DNA of 10,083 nt from PVC group bacterium (GTDB lineage Bacteria; Verrucomicrobiota; Kiritimatiellia; SS1-B-03-39; PXDE01): contig PXDE01000028.1 in NCBI GenBank assembly GCA_003566475.1, positions 1 to 10,083 of the forward strand. The letters are read 5' to 3'. Made by a program: the position numbers and the translations under genes. Numbering within the stretch: the stretch's first letter is position 1; every line of letters begins with the position of its first letter. Shown piece after piece: positions 1 through 6,174 of this stretch. The notes below the pieces were generated by a model. That model saw only the letters and a list, made by a program, of their open reading frames with translations. It had not been told where the DNA came from and made no database searches.

Positions 1-11
1 ATCCATGCGCC

Positions 12-410
12 ATGGATTCCGCGCTCCCCGAACCGGCGAGCCCGGCCGGCGTCCCGGCCCGGCGCAGGAAGGCCACCTGCCGGTACTGCGGAGCGGTCCT
101 GAATCCCGCCTACTACTTCTGCCTGGTCTGCGCCACCCCCTACAAGAAGGTGGAATGGGTGCTCTCCCCCGCCATCCCCCGCGTGGAGACGGAAGGCGAA
201 CGGCTCGCCGTCGAAGCCCTGGCCCGGGAGCGGGTGGTCTGCGAGTTCCGCGACCGCGACGGCGCGTACCTCGGGGAGCGCCGGGTCCGCCTCATCCGCC
301 TGCCGCCTCCCGAGGATCCCGAGCCACCTGCCGAAGCGGATCTCGTTCCCGCCTACCGCCTGGCCGTGCCCCTGGTCCGCGGCGCCACCCGAATCCGGGT
401 GGGAACCTGA
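12..410 (+). CDS. Small zinc-ribbon protein of unknown function
   Basis: Encodes 132 residues. After a short Pro/Ala-rich N-terminus there is a four-cysteine zinc ribbon, CRYC (C23, C26) and CLVC (C37, C40), with ten residues between the two pairs. This spacing is typical of a structural Zn knuckle. The rest (about residues 60-132) has no cysteine pair and no membrane helix. It looks like a small beta-rich domain (VVCEFRDRDGAYLGERRVRL, then a proline-rich loop, then ATRIRV). Such ribbons often sit at the N-terminus of larger membrane proteins, so this could be a short stand-alone form or the remnant of one. I do not recognise the family. The ATG lies 11 bases from the window edge, and the frame is open through those bases, so the true start may lie outside. 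The codon bias matches the real genes here. No same-strand gene follows closely; repeats begin within 20 bases of the stop. Confidence 0.75.
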   Translation: MDSALPEPASPAGVPARRRKATCRYCGAVLNPAYYFCLVCATPYKKVEWVLSPAIPRVETEGERLAVEALARERVVCEFRDRDGAYLGERRVRLIRLPPPEDPEPPAEADLVPAYRLAVPLVRGATRIRVGT

Positions 411-427
411 GCCCCACGGTTCTCGCC

Positions 428-463
428 GTCCAGACCTTGGACGAATCCGTCCATACCTTGGAC
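428..463. repeat. Two short direct repeats, each an inverted repeat
   Basis: The 15-bp motif GTCCAGACCTTGGAC (428-442) recurs as GTCCATACCTTGGAC (449-463), a 21-bp period with one mismatch. Each copy has perfect 5-bp arms, GTCCA and TGGAC, around a 5-base centre. It lies just after the zinc-ribbon gene and could be a short interspersed palindrome or a pair of protein-binding half-sites. No function is visible. Confidence 0.6.
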
Positions 464-491
464 ACCCGCCCGGCCCGCCGAAGGGCGGCAA

Positions 492-678
492 GGGCCTGTC
501 CCTGCCCCTCTCCCAGAAGACCTGTCCCTACCCCAGGAGACCTGTCCCTAAACGGCGGCGGGGTCTGTCCCTATCACGGACAGAAGACCTGTCCCTAAAC
601 GGCGGCGGGGTCTGTCCCTATCTTCGCCAGTAGACCTGTCCCTTGGGATTTTCGCCAGTAGACCTGTCCCTTGGGATT
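492..678. repeat. Tandem repeat array built on GACCTGTCCC
   Basis: The core GACCTGTCCC or a close variant occurs eight times: 493-502 (variant), 519-528, 539-548, 562-571 (GGTCTGTCCC), 586-595, 609-618 (GGTCTGTCCC), 633-642 and 661-670. Two larger units are visible. A 37-bp stretch at 539-575 is repeated exactly at 586-622 (47-bp period). A 28-bp unit at 623-650 is repeated exactly and without a gap at 651-678. Read on the minus strand, the core is GGGACAGGTC. Short repeats of this kind are often scattered by IS200-like RAYT transposases, but no transposase lies in the window, so that link is an inference. The spacing is too irregular and the units too short for CRISPR. Confidence 0.85.
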
Positions 679-710
679 CTTCAGGGCTCCTGGCTATATA
701 AAATGCTTAC

Positions 711-880
711 CCCCAGGGCTTTCGCCCTGGGCTGATCTGAGTCGCCCCTTCGAGGCTCTGCATGGCTCCTTCTTTCTGCTTCGCCGGCCAAGCCCCGGAG
801 GGGCGACTCAGTCCAGCCTGGGCCGTGAGGCCCAGGAATCGGGCTTTTCAATGATTTGGAGCCCTGAAGGGGCGATTCAA
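711..880. repeat. Cluster of intergenic palindromes (three hairpins)
   Basis: Three inverted repeats lie back to back. CCCAGGGC at 712-719 pairs with GCCCTGGG at 724-731 around a TTTC loop. TGAGTCGCCCCT at 738-749 pairs perfectly with AGGGGCGACTCA at 799-810 around a 49-base loop. CCTGGGCC at 817-824 pairs with GGCCCAGG at 829-836 around GTGA. A degenerate copy of the second arm, AAGGGGCGATTCA, follows at 867-879. The block looks like a composite mobile palindromic repeat, not a gene: the frames open across it show no conserved features. No T-tract follows any stem, so intrinsic termination is not supported. The rest of the gap (884-978) holds only a small hairpin, GCGTCA/TGACGC at 897-911. 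Confidence 0.75.
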
Positions 881-978
881 CTGGGGGGTACACGCCGCGT
901 CAGGTTGACGCGAATGCGTCTGGAGCGGGATTCCTCCCCCCGCGCTGCAGACCCGCATCTCGAAGGCCGGTCGGCGGC

Positions 979-1006
979 TCGACACCGGCGTTTGGCGTGG
1001 CATATT
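979..1006 (+). promoter_or_regulatory. Candidate sigma70-type promoter for the membrane-protein gene
   Basis: TCGACA at 979-984 matches the -35 consensus at five of six positions. CATATT at 1001-1006 matches the -10 consensus at four of six, with a 16-bp spacer. Initiation near 1013 would give a leader of about 50 nt ending in a good ribosome site (GAGGG at 1049-1053) before the ATG at 1062. It is a motif match only. Confidence 0.35.
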
Positions 1007-1061
1007 CGGAGAAAACCGGCGAGGCCAACCACTCCCGCCTTGCAAGCTGAGGGAACCGCGA

Positions 1062-1649
1062 ATGGACGACGCGAATCGGGGCGCAACGCAGGCGGAACGA
1101 GATTGTCCCGCCGATGGTGAGTCCGCAGAAGGTTCCACGGATGAGCGGGGTTTGGGAATGGGCTTCATACCGTTCCTTGCAGAAGCCTGGAGACCCAGAA
1201 GGGTCGTTCCCGTCATGGGCTTCTATGCCCTCGCGGCACTGGTAGCCTTGCTGTTCTGCGACGCTCCGGTTGGTGACAATCTTGAGGGATTACTCTTTCG
1301 CCTTGGCGAGGGGATGTTTTTCTGGCTCCTCTGGTATGTGCTTACGCGGCTTTCCCTGGGAGGAGTGCCTGCCCGGTCGGTTCAGGTTCCGTTCTTCACC
1401 TCGGTCCTTTTCGTCATAGGTTGCGTCAGCGCCTGGTTCCTATCCATGGCGGCCATGGTCGTTTTGGTGTCGGAACGGACCATATGCAGCCTGGGGGCGG
1501 TCGGCACGGCTGCTTCCTATCCGCTGGGCCTGTACTTTGGCATGGCAAGCGCCGTCTTGGCCTGGCGTCAGGGAACCCGGATGCCCGTGAGCTGGGTGGT
1601 GGCTCTCAAAAGAGGCGGGAATCGGAGTCCGGCGAAGACGCCGGGTTGA
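1062..1649 (+). CDS. Hypothetical membrane protein with about four transmembrane helices
   Basis: Encodes 195 residues. A polar N-terminus (1-45) is followed by hydrophobic segments at about 49-67, 76-95, 108-137 and 146-167, then a basic cytosolic-looking tail (KRGGNRSPAK). I see no catalytic or metal-binding motif and do not recognise the family; the helix arrangement is loosely like YIP1-type small membrane proteins. The ATG at 1062 has GAGGG eight bases upstream and is preferred. A second Met at residue 33 (1158), just before GFIPFLAEAW, is a credible alternative that would drop the charged leader. The gene is visibly poorer in G+C than its neighbours, with codons such as TTA, CTT and GGT, which hints at horizontal acquisition or relaxed selection. 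It stands alone, with a repeat-rich gap before it and 60 bases to the TerB-like gene after it, with which it might be co-transcribed. Confidence 0.75.
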   Translation: MDDANRGATQAERDCPADGESAEGSTDERGLGMGFIPFLAEAWRPRRVVPVMGFYALAALVALLFCDAPVGDNLEGLLFRLGEGMFFWLLWYVLTRLSLGGVPARSVQVPFFTSVLFVIGCVSAWFLSMAAMVVLVSERTICSLGAVGTAASYPLGLYFGMASAVLAWRQGTRMPVSWVVALKRGGNRSPAKTPG

Positions 1650-1709
1650 CGTCGCCGCCGGTTCGCGGCAGGCTGTCCGCCGTCTGCACACCCAGCGGAG
1701 CCCCGAACC

Positions 1710-2132
1710 ATGATTCTCGAACGCCTGTTCCGATCCCGGCCGACGCCGGGCGCCACCGACGGACTGACCCAGCCCGAGCGGGAGGCCATCCTCGACCTTC
1801 TCCTTCTCGGCATCTTCGTCGACAACCACCTGTCCCTGGCCGAGAACAAGGTGATCCAGGACGAATGCGAGCGGTTCGACTGGGATTCGGGCACCTCGGC
1901 CGACATCTACATCCAGCAGTCCACCGCCCGCATCCGGGACTGCCGGCACGATCCCCAGCGCCAGGACGAGGCGCTCGACCGGATCGCCGGACGCCTCCCC
2001 CGCCCGGACACCCGCCGCATGGCCCTCAGCCTGCTCGACCGCCTCTTCCTCTCCGACGGCCAGCACGACCCTGGCGAGCAGGCGTTCCTGGACCGGGTGA
2101 CCGCCCACCTGGCCCCGCCGGGCGGCGGCTGA
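1710..2132 (+). CDS. TerB-like (tellurite-resistance fold) small protein
   Basis: Encodes 140 residues, the size of a single TerB domain. The key evidence is two acidic turns in mirrored positions, DNHLSLAENKVI (38-49) and SDGQHDPGEQAFL (115-127). Each follows a hydrophobic helix and is followed by another, as in TerB-fold proteins, where such Asp/Glu clusters can bind metal ions. TerB proteins are soluble all-helical proteins found in Ter stress gene clusters, but also alone, with no defined biochemical role. No other ter gene (terC, terD, terZ) lies nearby, so a role in tellurite resistance cannot be inferred. The start has GGAG at 1697-1700, nine bases upstream of the ATG. Codon use is strongly GC-rich like the main genes, unlike the membrane protein before it. 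No signal peptide is seen. The family call is by motif only. Confidence 0.7.
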   Translation: MILERLFRSRPTPGATDGLTQPEREAILDLLLLGIFVDNHLSLAENKVIQDECERFDWDSGTSADIYIQQSTARIRDCRHDPQRQDEALDRIAGRLPRPDTRRMALSLLDRLFLSDGQHDPGEQAFLDRVTAHLAPPGGG

Positions 2133-2273
2133 GCTGAACGGCCCGCAACTTCTGTCCGGGGCCCATTCGCATTCATCCCCTCCCCCGGCGGGGTCGCAGA
2201 AAGGCTGGTCGGCGGCAACTTCCGGCTTCCCGGTGCTGGTGCCCATCCTCCGTTCGCGTTCAGGGGGCTCCGA

Positions 2274-2414
2274 CAAACCAGATGCCCGATCGGACATCTG
2301 GTTTGAGGGACCGCGTGCCTCTTCCCGTCGGAGTGGCGTCCATGATGAGGCTAAATTACTGCGGTTTTTGAGAATCCGGCGACAATCCGGATGTCCGATC
2401 GGACATTTGGTTTG
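2274..2414. repeat. Pair of 32-bp palindromes (REP/MITE-like doublet)
   Basis: Palindrome 1 spans 2274-2305. Its left arm CAAACCAGATGCCCGA pairs with the right arm TCGGACATCTGGTTTG at 15 of 16 positions. Palindrome 2 spans 2383-2414, with CAATCCGGATGTCCGA and TCGGACATTTGGTTTG pairing at 13 of 16. Both share the centre CCGATCGG, and the right-hand halves are followed by similar sequence (GAGGGAC and CAGGCAC). Their centres are 109 bp apart, with a comparatively AT-rich stretch (about 2345-2372) between. This fits a doublet of repetitive extragenic palindromes or a miniature element bounded by inverted repeats. A pair of dyad operator sites for the downstream kinase is less likely because of the distance (over 360 bp). 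Confidence 0.75.
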
Positions 2415-2767
2415 CAGGCACGTCGACGCGGGAGGGAGTGCCATGAGGCGTGCGACGGCTCCATCCACCGCAACGACGACCGCCTGGGCCGACAGATCGT
2501 CGCCCCCGACGGGTTCGTCGCATGGGGTCAACCCGAAGGCGCCGATGAAGGCCGGAGGAACCGGGAGGCTGGAAGTGCCTTGCCATGAAGGCGCTGCGTG
2601 CCACATGAGCCCCGAGCCGTGCTTCGATGACCCGCGAGAGTATGGGGAAGCGTCGGCACGGGAAAGCGCGGTCTTCCTCCTCACAGCTCGCGGCGGGATC
2701 GCCTGCCGGGCGAACCCAATCCCCGCCCTTGCCGCCGGAACCGGTTGCAGGCAAGCTGACTGGCCAT

Positions 2768-2773
2768 GGAGGG
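2768..2773 (+). promoter_or_regulatory. Ribosome binding site that fixes the kinase start
   Basis: GGAGGG lies six bases before the ATG at 2780, a strong Shine-Dalgarno match. It supports this start over the upstream in-frame ATG at 2627, whose extra 51 residues are low-complexity and fall outside the GHMP fold. Confidence 0.75.
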
Positions 2774-2779
2774 ACGCTC

Positions 2780-3787
2780 ATGATCTACCGAAGCCGCGCG
2801 CCGATCCGGGTTGATTTTGCCGGGGGATGGACCGACGTGCCCCCCTTCTCCGAGAAGGAGGGCGGGGCCGTGCTCAATGCCACCATCAACCGGTACTCCT
2901 ACGCCACCCTGGTGCCCCGGACGGACCGGGAGATCCACATCCACTCGGCGGACTTCGACACCTATGTCCACGCCCGGGACGTGCGCGAGCTGGAGTACGA
3001 CGGCAACCTGGACCTGATCAAGGCGGCCATCCGGATGCTGGGCCTCGAGCAGGGCATGGACCTGCACATCCGCTGCGACGCCCCGCCGGGCAGCGGCACC
3101 GGCTCGTCCTCGTCCATCGCGGTGGCGCTGATCGGCCTGCTCAACCACCTGCAGGACGAGGTGCTGGCCCCCCACGAGGTGGCCCAGCTCGCCCGCACCC
3201 TCGAGATCCAGGAACTCCATATCGCCGGCGGCAAGCAGGACCACTACGCGGCCGCGCTGGGCGGGTTCAACTACATGCAGTTCCTCGATCCCATGGTGAG
3301 CAGCAGCCCGCTCAAGGTGCCGGACGACACCGTGGCCGAGCTGGAGAAGCACTGCGTGCTCGTCTACACGGGCAAGTCGCGCCTCTCCGGCAACATCATC
3401 TCCACGGTGATGGGCGCCTACGGGCGGGGCGAGGCCGCCACCACCGACGCCCTGTTCCGCATCCGGGCCATCGCGGCCGAGATGAAGACCGCCCTGCTCC
3501 GCCGCGACCTCCGCCGGTTCGCCGAGCTGCTGCTCGACCACTGGCACCAGCAGAAGCGGCTCGACGCCTCGGTGACCAACCCCACCATCGACGCCCTGTT
3601 CGAGACCGCGCTCGCCCACGGAGCCCGCGGCGGCAAGGCCCTGGGCGCGGGCGGCGGCGGGTGCCTCCTCTTCCTCGCCGAGGACAACCGCGAACACGTC
3701 CTGCGCAAGGCGCTGGAGGGCGCCGGTGCGGCCGTCCTCGACTTTAACTTTGAATTTCAGGGCCTCCGGACCTGGGCCGCGCCCTGA
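2780..3787 (+). CDS. GHMP-family sugar kinase (HddA / fucokinase type)
   Basis: Encodes 335 residues, a normal length for D-glycero-D-manno-heptose-7-phosphate kinase (HddA). These kinases phosphorylate a sugar from ATP on the way to nucleotide-activated heptose or fucose for surface polysaccharide. All three GHMP regions are present. The N-terminal substrate motif is RAPIRVDFAGGWTDVPPFSE (6-25). The ATP loop is PPGSGTGSSSS (102-112), with Thr where many relatives have Leu. The C-terminal glycine loop is GGKALGAGGGGCLLF (284-298). GGKQDHYAAALGG (150-162) is typical of the HddA and fucokinase branch and carries the likely catalytic Asp. GGWTD at the N-terminus is more fucokinase-like, while most HddA proteins have GGGTD, so the exact sugar is open. 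No gmhA, gmhB or nucleotidyltransferase gene is adjacent, so it is an orphan here. The cytosolic location follows from the lack of a signal peptide. Repeats follow within 20 bases of the stop. Confidence 0.88.
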   Translation: MIYRSRAPIRVDFAGGWTDVPPFSEKEGGAVLNATINRYSYATLVPRTDREIHIHSADFDTYVHARDVRELEYDGNLDLIKAAIRMLGLEQGMDLHIRCDAPPGSGTGSSSSIAVALIGLLNHLQDEVLAPHEVAQLARTLEIQELHIAGGKQDHYAAALGGFNYMQFLDPMVSSSPLKVPDDTVAELEKHCVLVYTGKSRLSGNIISTVMGAYGRGEAATTDALFRIRAIAAEMKTALLRRDLRRFAELLLDHWHQQKRLDASVTNPTIDALFETALAHGARGGKALGAGGGGCLLFLAEDNREHVLRKALEGAGAAVLDFNFEFQGLRTWAAP

Positions 3788-3802
3788 CCGTCGCCACCGA
3801 TC

Positions 3803-3822
3803 ACTGCTCTGAGACACCCTGA
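3803..3822. repeat. Short partial copy of the dispersed repeat
   Basis: ACTGCTCTGAGACACCCTGA matches the first part of the 19-bp core ACTGCTCTGAGACACACTC, found at 3935-3953 and 9983-10001, with divergence after GAGACAC. It sits 16 bases after the kinase stop, in the same orientation as the other copies. Confidence 0.55.
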
Positions 3823-3889
3823 AGGATGCCGCTCTCTCTCGCGGACTAGGTCGAGCGGCCGCCACAGGGCGTTGGGTACCGCCGTGGCG

Positions 3890-4030
3890 TCTCAGTGCCC
3901 CTATCCCGCTAAGCCCGACCGCACAGCGGCTGCAACTGCTCTGAGACACACTCCCGCGATTCCGTGTACAAGCGTGGGTCCTCACAAGCATACGACCGAA
4001 TGGCCGCGGACCCAGTAGTCCGCTGTCTGT
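3890..4030. repeat. Dispersed intergenic repeat, copy A
   Basis: Collinear with the sequence at 9940-10079. The core ACTGCTCTGAGACACACTC is identical (3935-3953 and 9983-10001). About 23 bases later both continue with GGTCC(T/G)CACAAG, then a diverged stretch, then CCAGTAGTCCGCTGT (4012-4026 and 10061-10075). The upstream part also aligns (CTATCCCGCTAAGCCC against TTATCCGGCTGAGCCC). The identical blocks at conserved spacing show common descent. GTCCGCT at 4018-4024 can pair with AGCGGAC at 4034-4040. Translations across it are spurious. Confidence 0.75.
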
Positions 4031-4104
4031 GAAAGCGGACCGCGCATGGGACGGGCCTGCTAGGTGGAAGGGAAGCCGTTGTCGAATCTTCCTCCGGCCA
4101 GGCG

Positions 4105-4139
4105 CCGCACATGCGGCCTCGCTGTCACAGACAGCGAGG
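4105..4139. repeat. Strong hairpin downstream of the TPR gene
   Basis: CCTCGCTGTC (4117-4126) pairs perfectly with GACAGCGAGG (4130-4139) around a three-base loop, a 10-bp stem. A smaller stem, CCGCA/TGCGG, abuts it at 4105-4116. It lies about 110 bases past the stop of the leftward TPR gene and could slow or stop transcription or protect the mRNA 3' end. No U-run follows on either strand, so an intrinsic terminator is not supported by the usual rule. Confidence 0.5.
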
Positions 4140-4162
4140 TACTGGCGCATCCCGAATCCCGT

Positions 4163-4229
4163 ATCCCGCATCGGCCCAGCCGTCTCACCCCTCATCCGGC
4201 TGGCCCAACGGCTCAGCGGCCTGCACTGA
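4163..4229. repeat. Dispersed intergenic repeat, partial copy D
   Basis: Aligns with 9919-9986. Shared blocks are TCCCGCATCG, GCCGTCTCA (TGCCGTCTCA in the other), ATCCGGCTG and GCCCAACGGCT, in the same order and spacing. It corresponds to the left part of the element at the right edge of the window and stops short of the CTGAGACACACTC core. It ends about 23 bases past the TPR gene stop. Confidence 0.65.
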
Positions 4230-4251
4230 CCACAGATCAGGGATCGAAGCC

Positions 4252-6174
4252 CTACTCCCTGTGCGCCTCGAGCCAGGCCCGGATCTGCGGAGCGGCGGGG
4301 TCGTCGGGGGCGAGGCGGAGGAAGGTGCGGAGGGCGCGGGCGGCGTCGGCGGGCTGGTCGAGCTTGTTGCAGGCCACCCCCAGCACGTACCAGGCCCGGG
4401 GGAAGTCCGGGGCCATGCGCGTCACCTGCTCCAGCCGGGTCCGGGCGACCGCGGGCAGGTCGCGGTTGAGGTAGATCAGGGCCAGATTGTAGGCGGCCTG
4501 GTGCATGGCCGGATCGGCGGCCAGCGCCCGCTGATAGGCGTCGATGGCCCGTTCGGCATCGCCCTGGGCCTGGTAGATCGCGGCCAGATTGTAGTAGGCC
4601 CGGGCCAGGCGGTCGTCCTGCTCCAGGGCCCGCAGAAAGAAGGTCCGGGCGTCGTCGGGCTGGTTCCGCCGCTGGTACTCGACGGCCCGGCGGTAGTGCT
4701 GAAGGGCGGTGGCCTCGTCCCGCACGGATGCCGGCGTCAGGGGGAGGGTCCGGGCCGGAGAAGGTTCTCCGTCCAGACGGCTCACCCGAAGCGGCGGGGC
4801 GGACGCGGCGGGTGTCGGACCAGGGGTGGGCGTCGGGGTGGGCGCGGGCCGTCGCTCGCGCTCGCGGACGTACTGGGCCACGATGCGGCGGGCCTCGGCG
4901 GCCCGACGGTCCTGCGGAAACCGGTCCGCGAACCGACGGAAGGTGTCCTCGGCCTGTTCGGCGTCGCGGATCCGGTCGCGATACAGAACGGCCAGCGACC
5001 ACCAGGCCTCCCGGCTGCCGGGGGTCAGCTCGGTGAGCGCCCGCAACGAGGCGGCCGCCGTGGCGTCGTCCCGGAGGTCCCCGGCGACCTCGGCCACCAG
5101 CTCGTGGGACGCCGCCCAGCGCGGGTTGAGGGCGACCGCCCGCCGTCCGGCCTCCAGGGCGGCCCGGTTGCGGCCCGCGTCCTTGAGGGCCCGGGCGAGA
5201 ACGAGGTGCGCGCGCGGGCTGTCCGCGTATTCGCGGGCCGCCTCCTCGAGCACGGCGATCCTCCGGCCCGCGTCGGCGGCGGCCTCCGCCGCCTCGATAT
5301 ACCGCGCGAAGGCATCGCCATGCTCGCCCTGCTCGCGGGCCCGGCGGGCCTGGCGCAGGAGCCGGTCCACCGGATCCGGGGGCGGGTCCGGTTCCTCGCG
5401 GTCGGCGAAGGGCGCGCCCGCCCCGTCCGGGTCCAGCCGCACCAGGGCGGCCCGGGCGGTGGGCGCGCCGGGCCCGTCGGGAAGGCGGTCGAGGTACTCC
5501 GCGTAGAGCGGAATGCAGGCGCGGGGATCCTCCCCCCGGGTCTCTTCCAGCCGGCCGAAATTCCAGAGGGCTTCCGGATAGGCCGGACGGAGGTCGAGGG
5601 CACGCTGCCAGTGCGTGCGGGCGTCGTCCCAGCGGTCCTGCCGGTAGTGGATCACCCCGGCCAGATTCCAGGCGTCGGCCTGATCCGGCGCCCGGCCGAT
5701 GGCCCGGCGGGTCGCGTCCAGGGCGGCCACCGGACGGCCCCGGTCGAGCTGGGCCCGGGCCAGGATCAGCAGGGCCCGGGGGTCGTCGGGGTCGGCTTCG
5801 GCGGCCTCCTCCAGGATGGGCACCGCCTCGTCGGCCTGCCCCGCCTGGTAGCGGACCAGCCCCTGGTTGGTGCGGGCGGTCGTCAGCAGCGGATCCAGCC
5901 GCAGCGCCTGCGCGAACATCTCCTCGGCCTCGGCCAGGTGCCCGAGCTGGGCCAGGGCCACCCCCAGCCCGTTATAGGCCACCGCGTTGTCCGCATGGCC
6001 GGGACGGCGGGCGATGCTCTTCTCCAACGCGGTCTGGGCCTGCACCCATTCGCCCCGCTCCAGGGCGGTCAGGCCCGCCTCGAACGCCCGCCGCCCGCCA
6101 TTTCCCGCGCAGCCGGAAACCAGGAGGCCCACGGCCAGAGCGGAAGCGGCTCCCAGCGTCCGGACCCGGATCAT
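4252..6174 (-). CDS. TPR-repeat lipoprotein
   Basis: Encodes 640 residues. The N-terminus is a lipoprotein signal: basic MIRVR, a hydrophobic core (ALAVGLLV) and the lipobox VSGC with Cys22 as the lipidation site. The protein is therefore likely anchored in the inner or outer membrane facing the periplasm. The mature part is tetratricopeptide repeats, with motifs such as AYNGLGVALAQLGHLAEAEE (67-86), AWNLAGVIHYRQDRWDDA (168-185), AYYNLAAIYQAQGDAERAID (526-545) and AWYVLGVACNKLDQPADAAR (594-613). Repeats fall in two blocks, about 25-435 and 485-640, joined by a Pro/Thr linker (PTPTPTPGPTP, 444-454). TPR lipoproteins act as scaffolds in envelope assembly (BamD-like, PilF/Tgl-like), but nothing fixes this one's partner. 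The start codon overlaps the stop of the upstream yjbQ-like gene as ATGA, implying translational coupling. An open frame continues upstream on paper, but the signal peptide and coupling fix the start. Confidence 0.88.
   Translation of the reverse strand: MIRVRTLGAASALAVGLLVSGCAGNGGRRAFEAGLTALERGEWVQAQTALEKSIARRPGHADNAVAYNGLGVALAQLGHLAEAEEMFAQALRLDPLLTTARTNQGLVRYQAGQADEAVPILEEAAEADPDDPRALLILARAQLDRGRPVAALDATRRAIGRAPDQADAWNLAGVIHYRQDRWDDARTHWQRALDLRPAYPEALWNFGRLEETRGEDPRACIPLYAEYLDRLPDGPGAPTARAALVRLDPDGAGAPFADREEPDPPPDPVDRLLRQARRAREQGEHGDAFARYIEAAEAAADAGRRIAVLEEAAREYADSPRAHLVLARALKDAGRNRAALEAGRRAVALNPRWAASHELVAEVAGDLRDDATAAASLRALTELTPGSREAWWSLAVLYRDRIRDAEQAEDTFRRFADRFPQDRRAAEARRIVAQYVRERERRPAPTPTPTPGPTPAASAPPLRVSRLDGEPSPARTLPLTPASVRDEATALQHYRRAVEYQRRNQPDDARTFFLRALEQDDRLARAYYNLAAIYQAQGDAERAIDAYQRALAADPAMHQAAYNLALIYLNRDLPAVARTRLEQVTRMAPDFPRAWYVLGVACNKLDQPADAARALRTFLRLAPDDPAAPQIRAWLEAHRE

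Larger units (their letters stand above)
2133..2779. other. Long intergenic region without a supported gene
   Basis: Apart from the palindrome pair at 2274-2414, no gene is supported in this stretch of about 650 bp. Several frames are open on both strands simply because stops are rare at this G+C, and their translations cross the palindromes. The only coding-looking piece is a short run at about 2443-2530 (+) with G/C-rich third positions, reading DGSIHRNDDRLGRQIVAPDG. It lacks a credible start and ends at a stop near 2588, so it could be a gene remnant. The last 20 bases carry the ribosome site of the kinase gene. No clear promoter was found. Confidence 0.5.

Noticed and set aside
492..678. 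CRISPR array
   Set aside because: Repeat cores are about 10 bp, spacing is irregular (about 14 to 28 bases), the intervening sequences are themselves duplicated, and no cas gene is present.
671..1120. 149-codon frame over the hairpin cluster
   Set aside because: It consists of palindromic repeat sequence and runs into the start of the membrane-protein gene in another frame.
1440..2684. 414-codon minus-strand open frame over the TerB gene and palindromes
   Set aside because: Antisense shadow at high G+C; it translates through both palindromes, and the TerB frame on the plus strand has the recognisable motifs.
2233..2814. 193-codon plus-strand frame before the kinase
   Set aside because: It reads through both palindromes and overlaps the kinase start and its ribosome site; no protein-like pattern.
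2681..5002. 773-codon minus-strand open frame
   Set aside because: It is antisense to the GHMP kinase, crosses the repeats at 3.8-4.2 kb and runs out of frame inside the TPR gene; the translation is Arg/Pro/Gly-rich with no domain.
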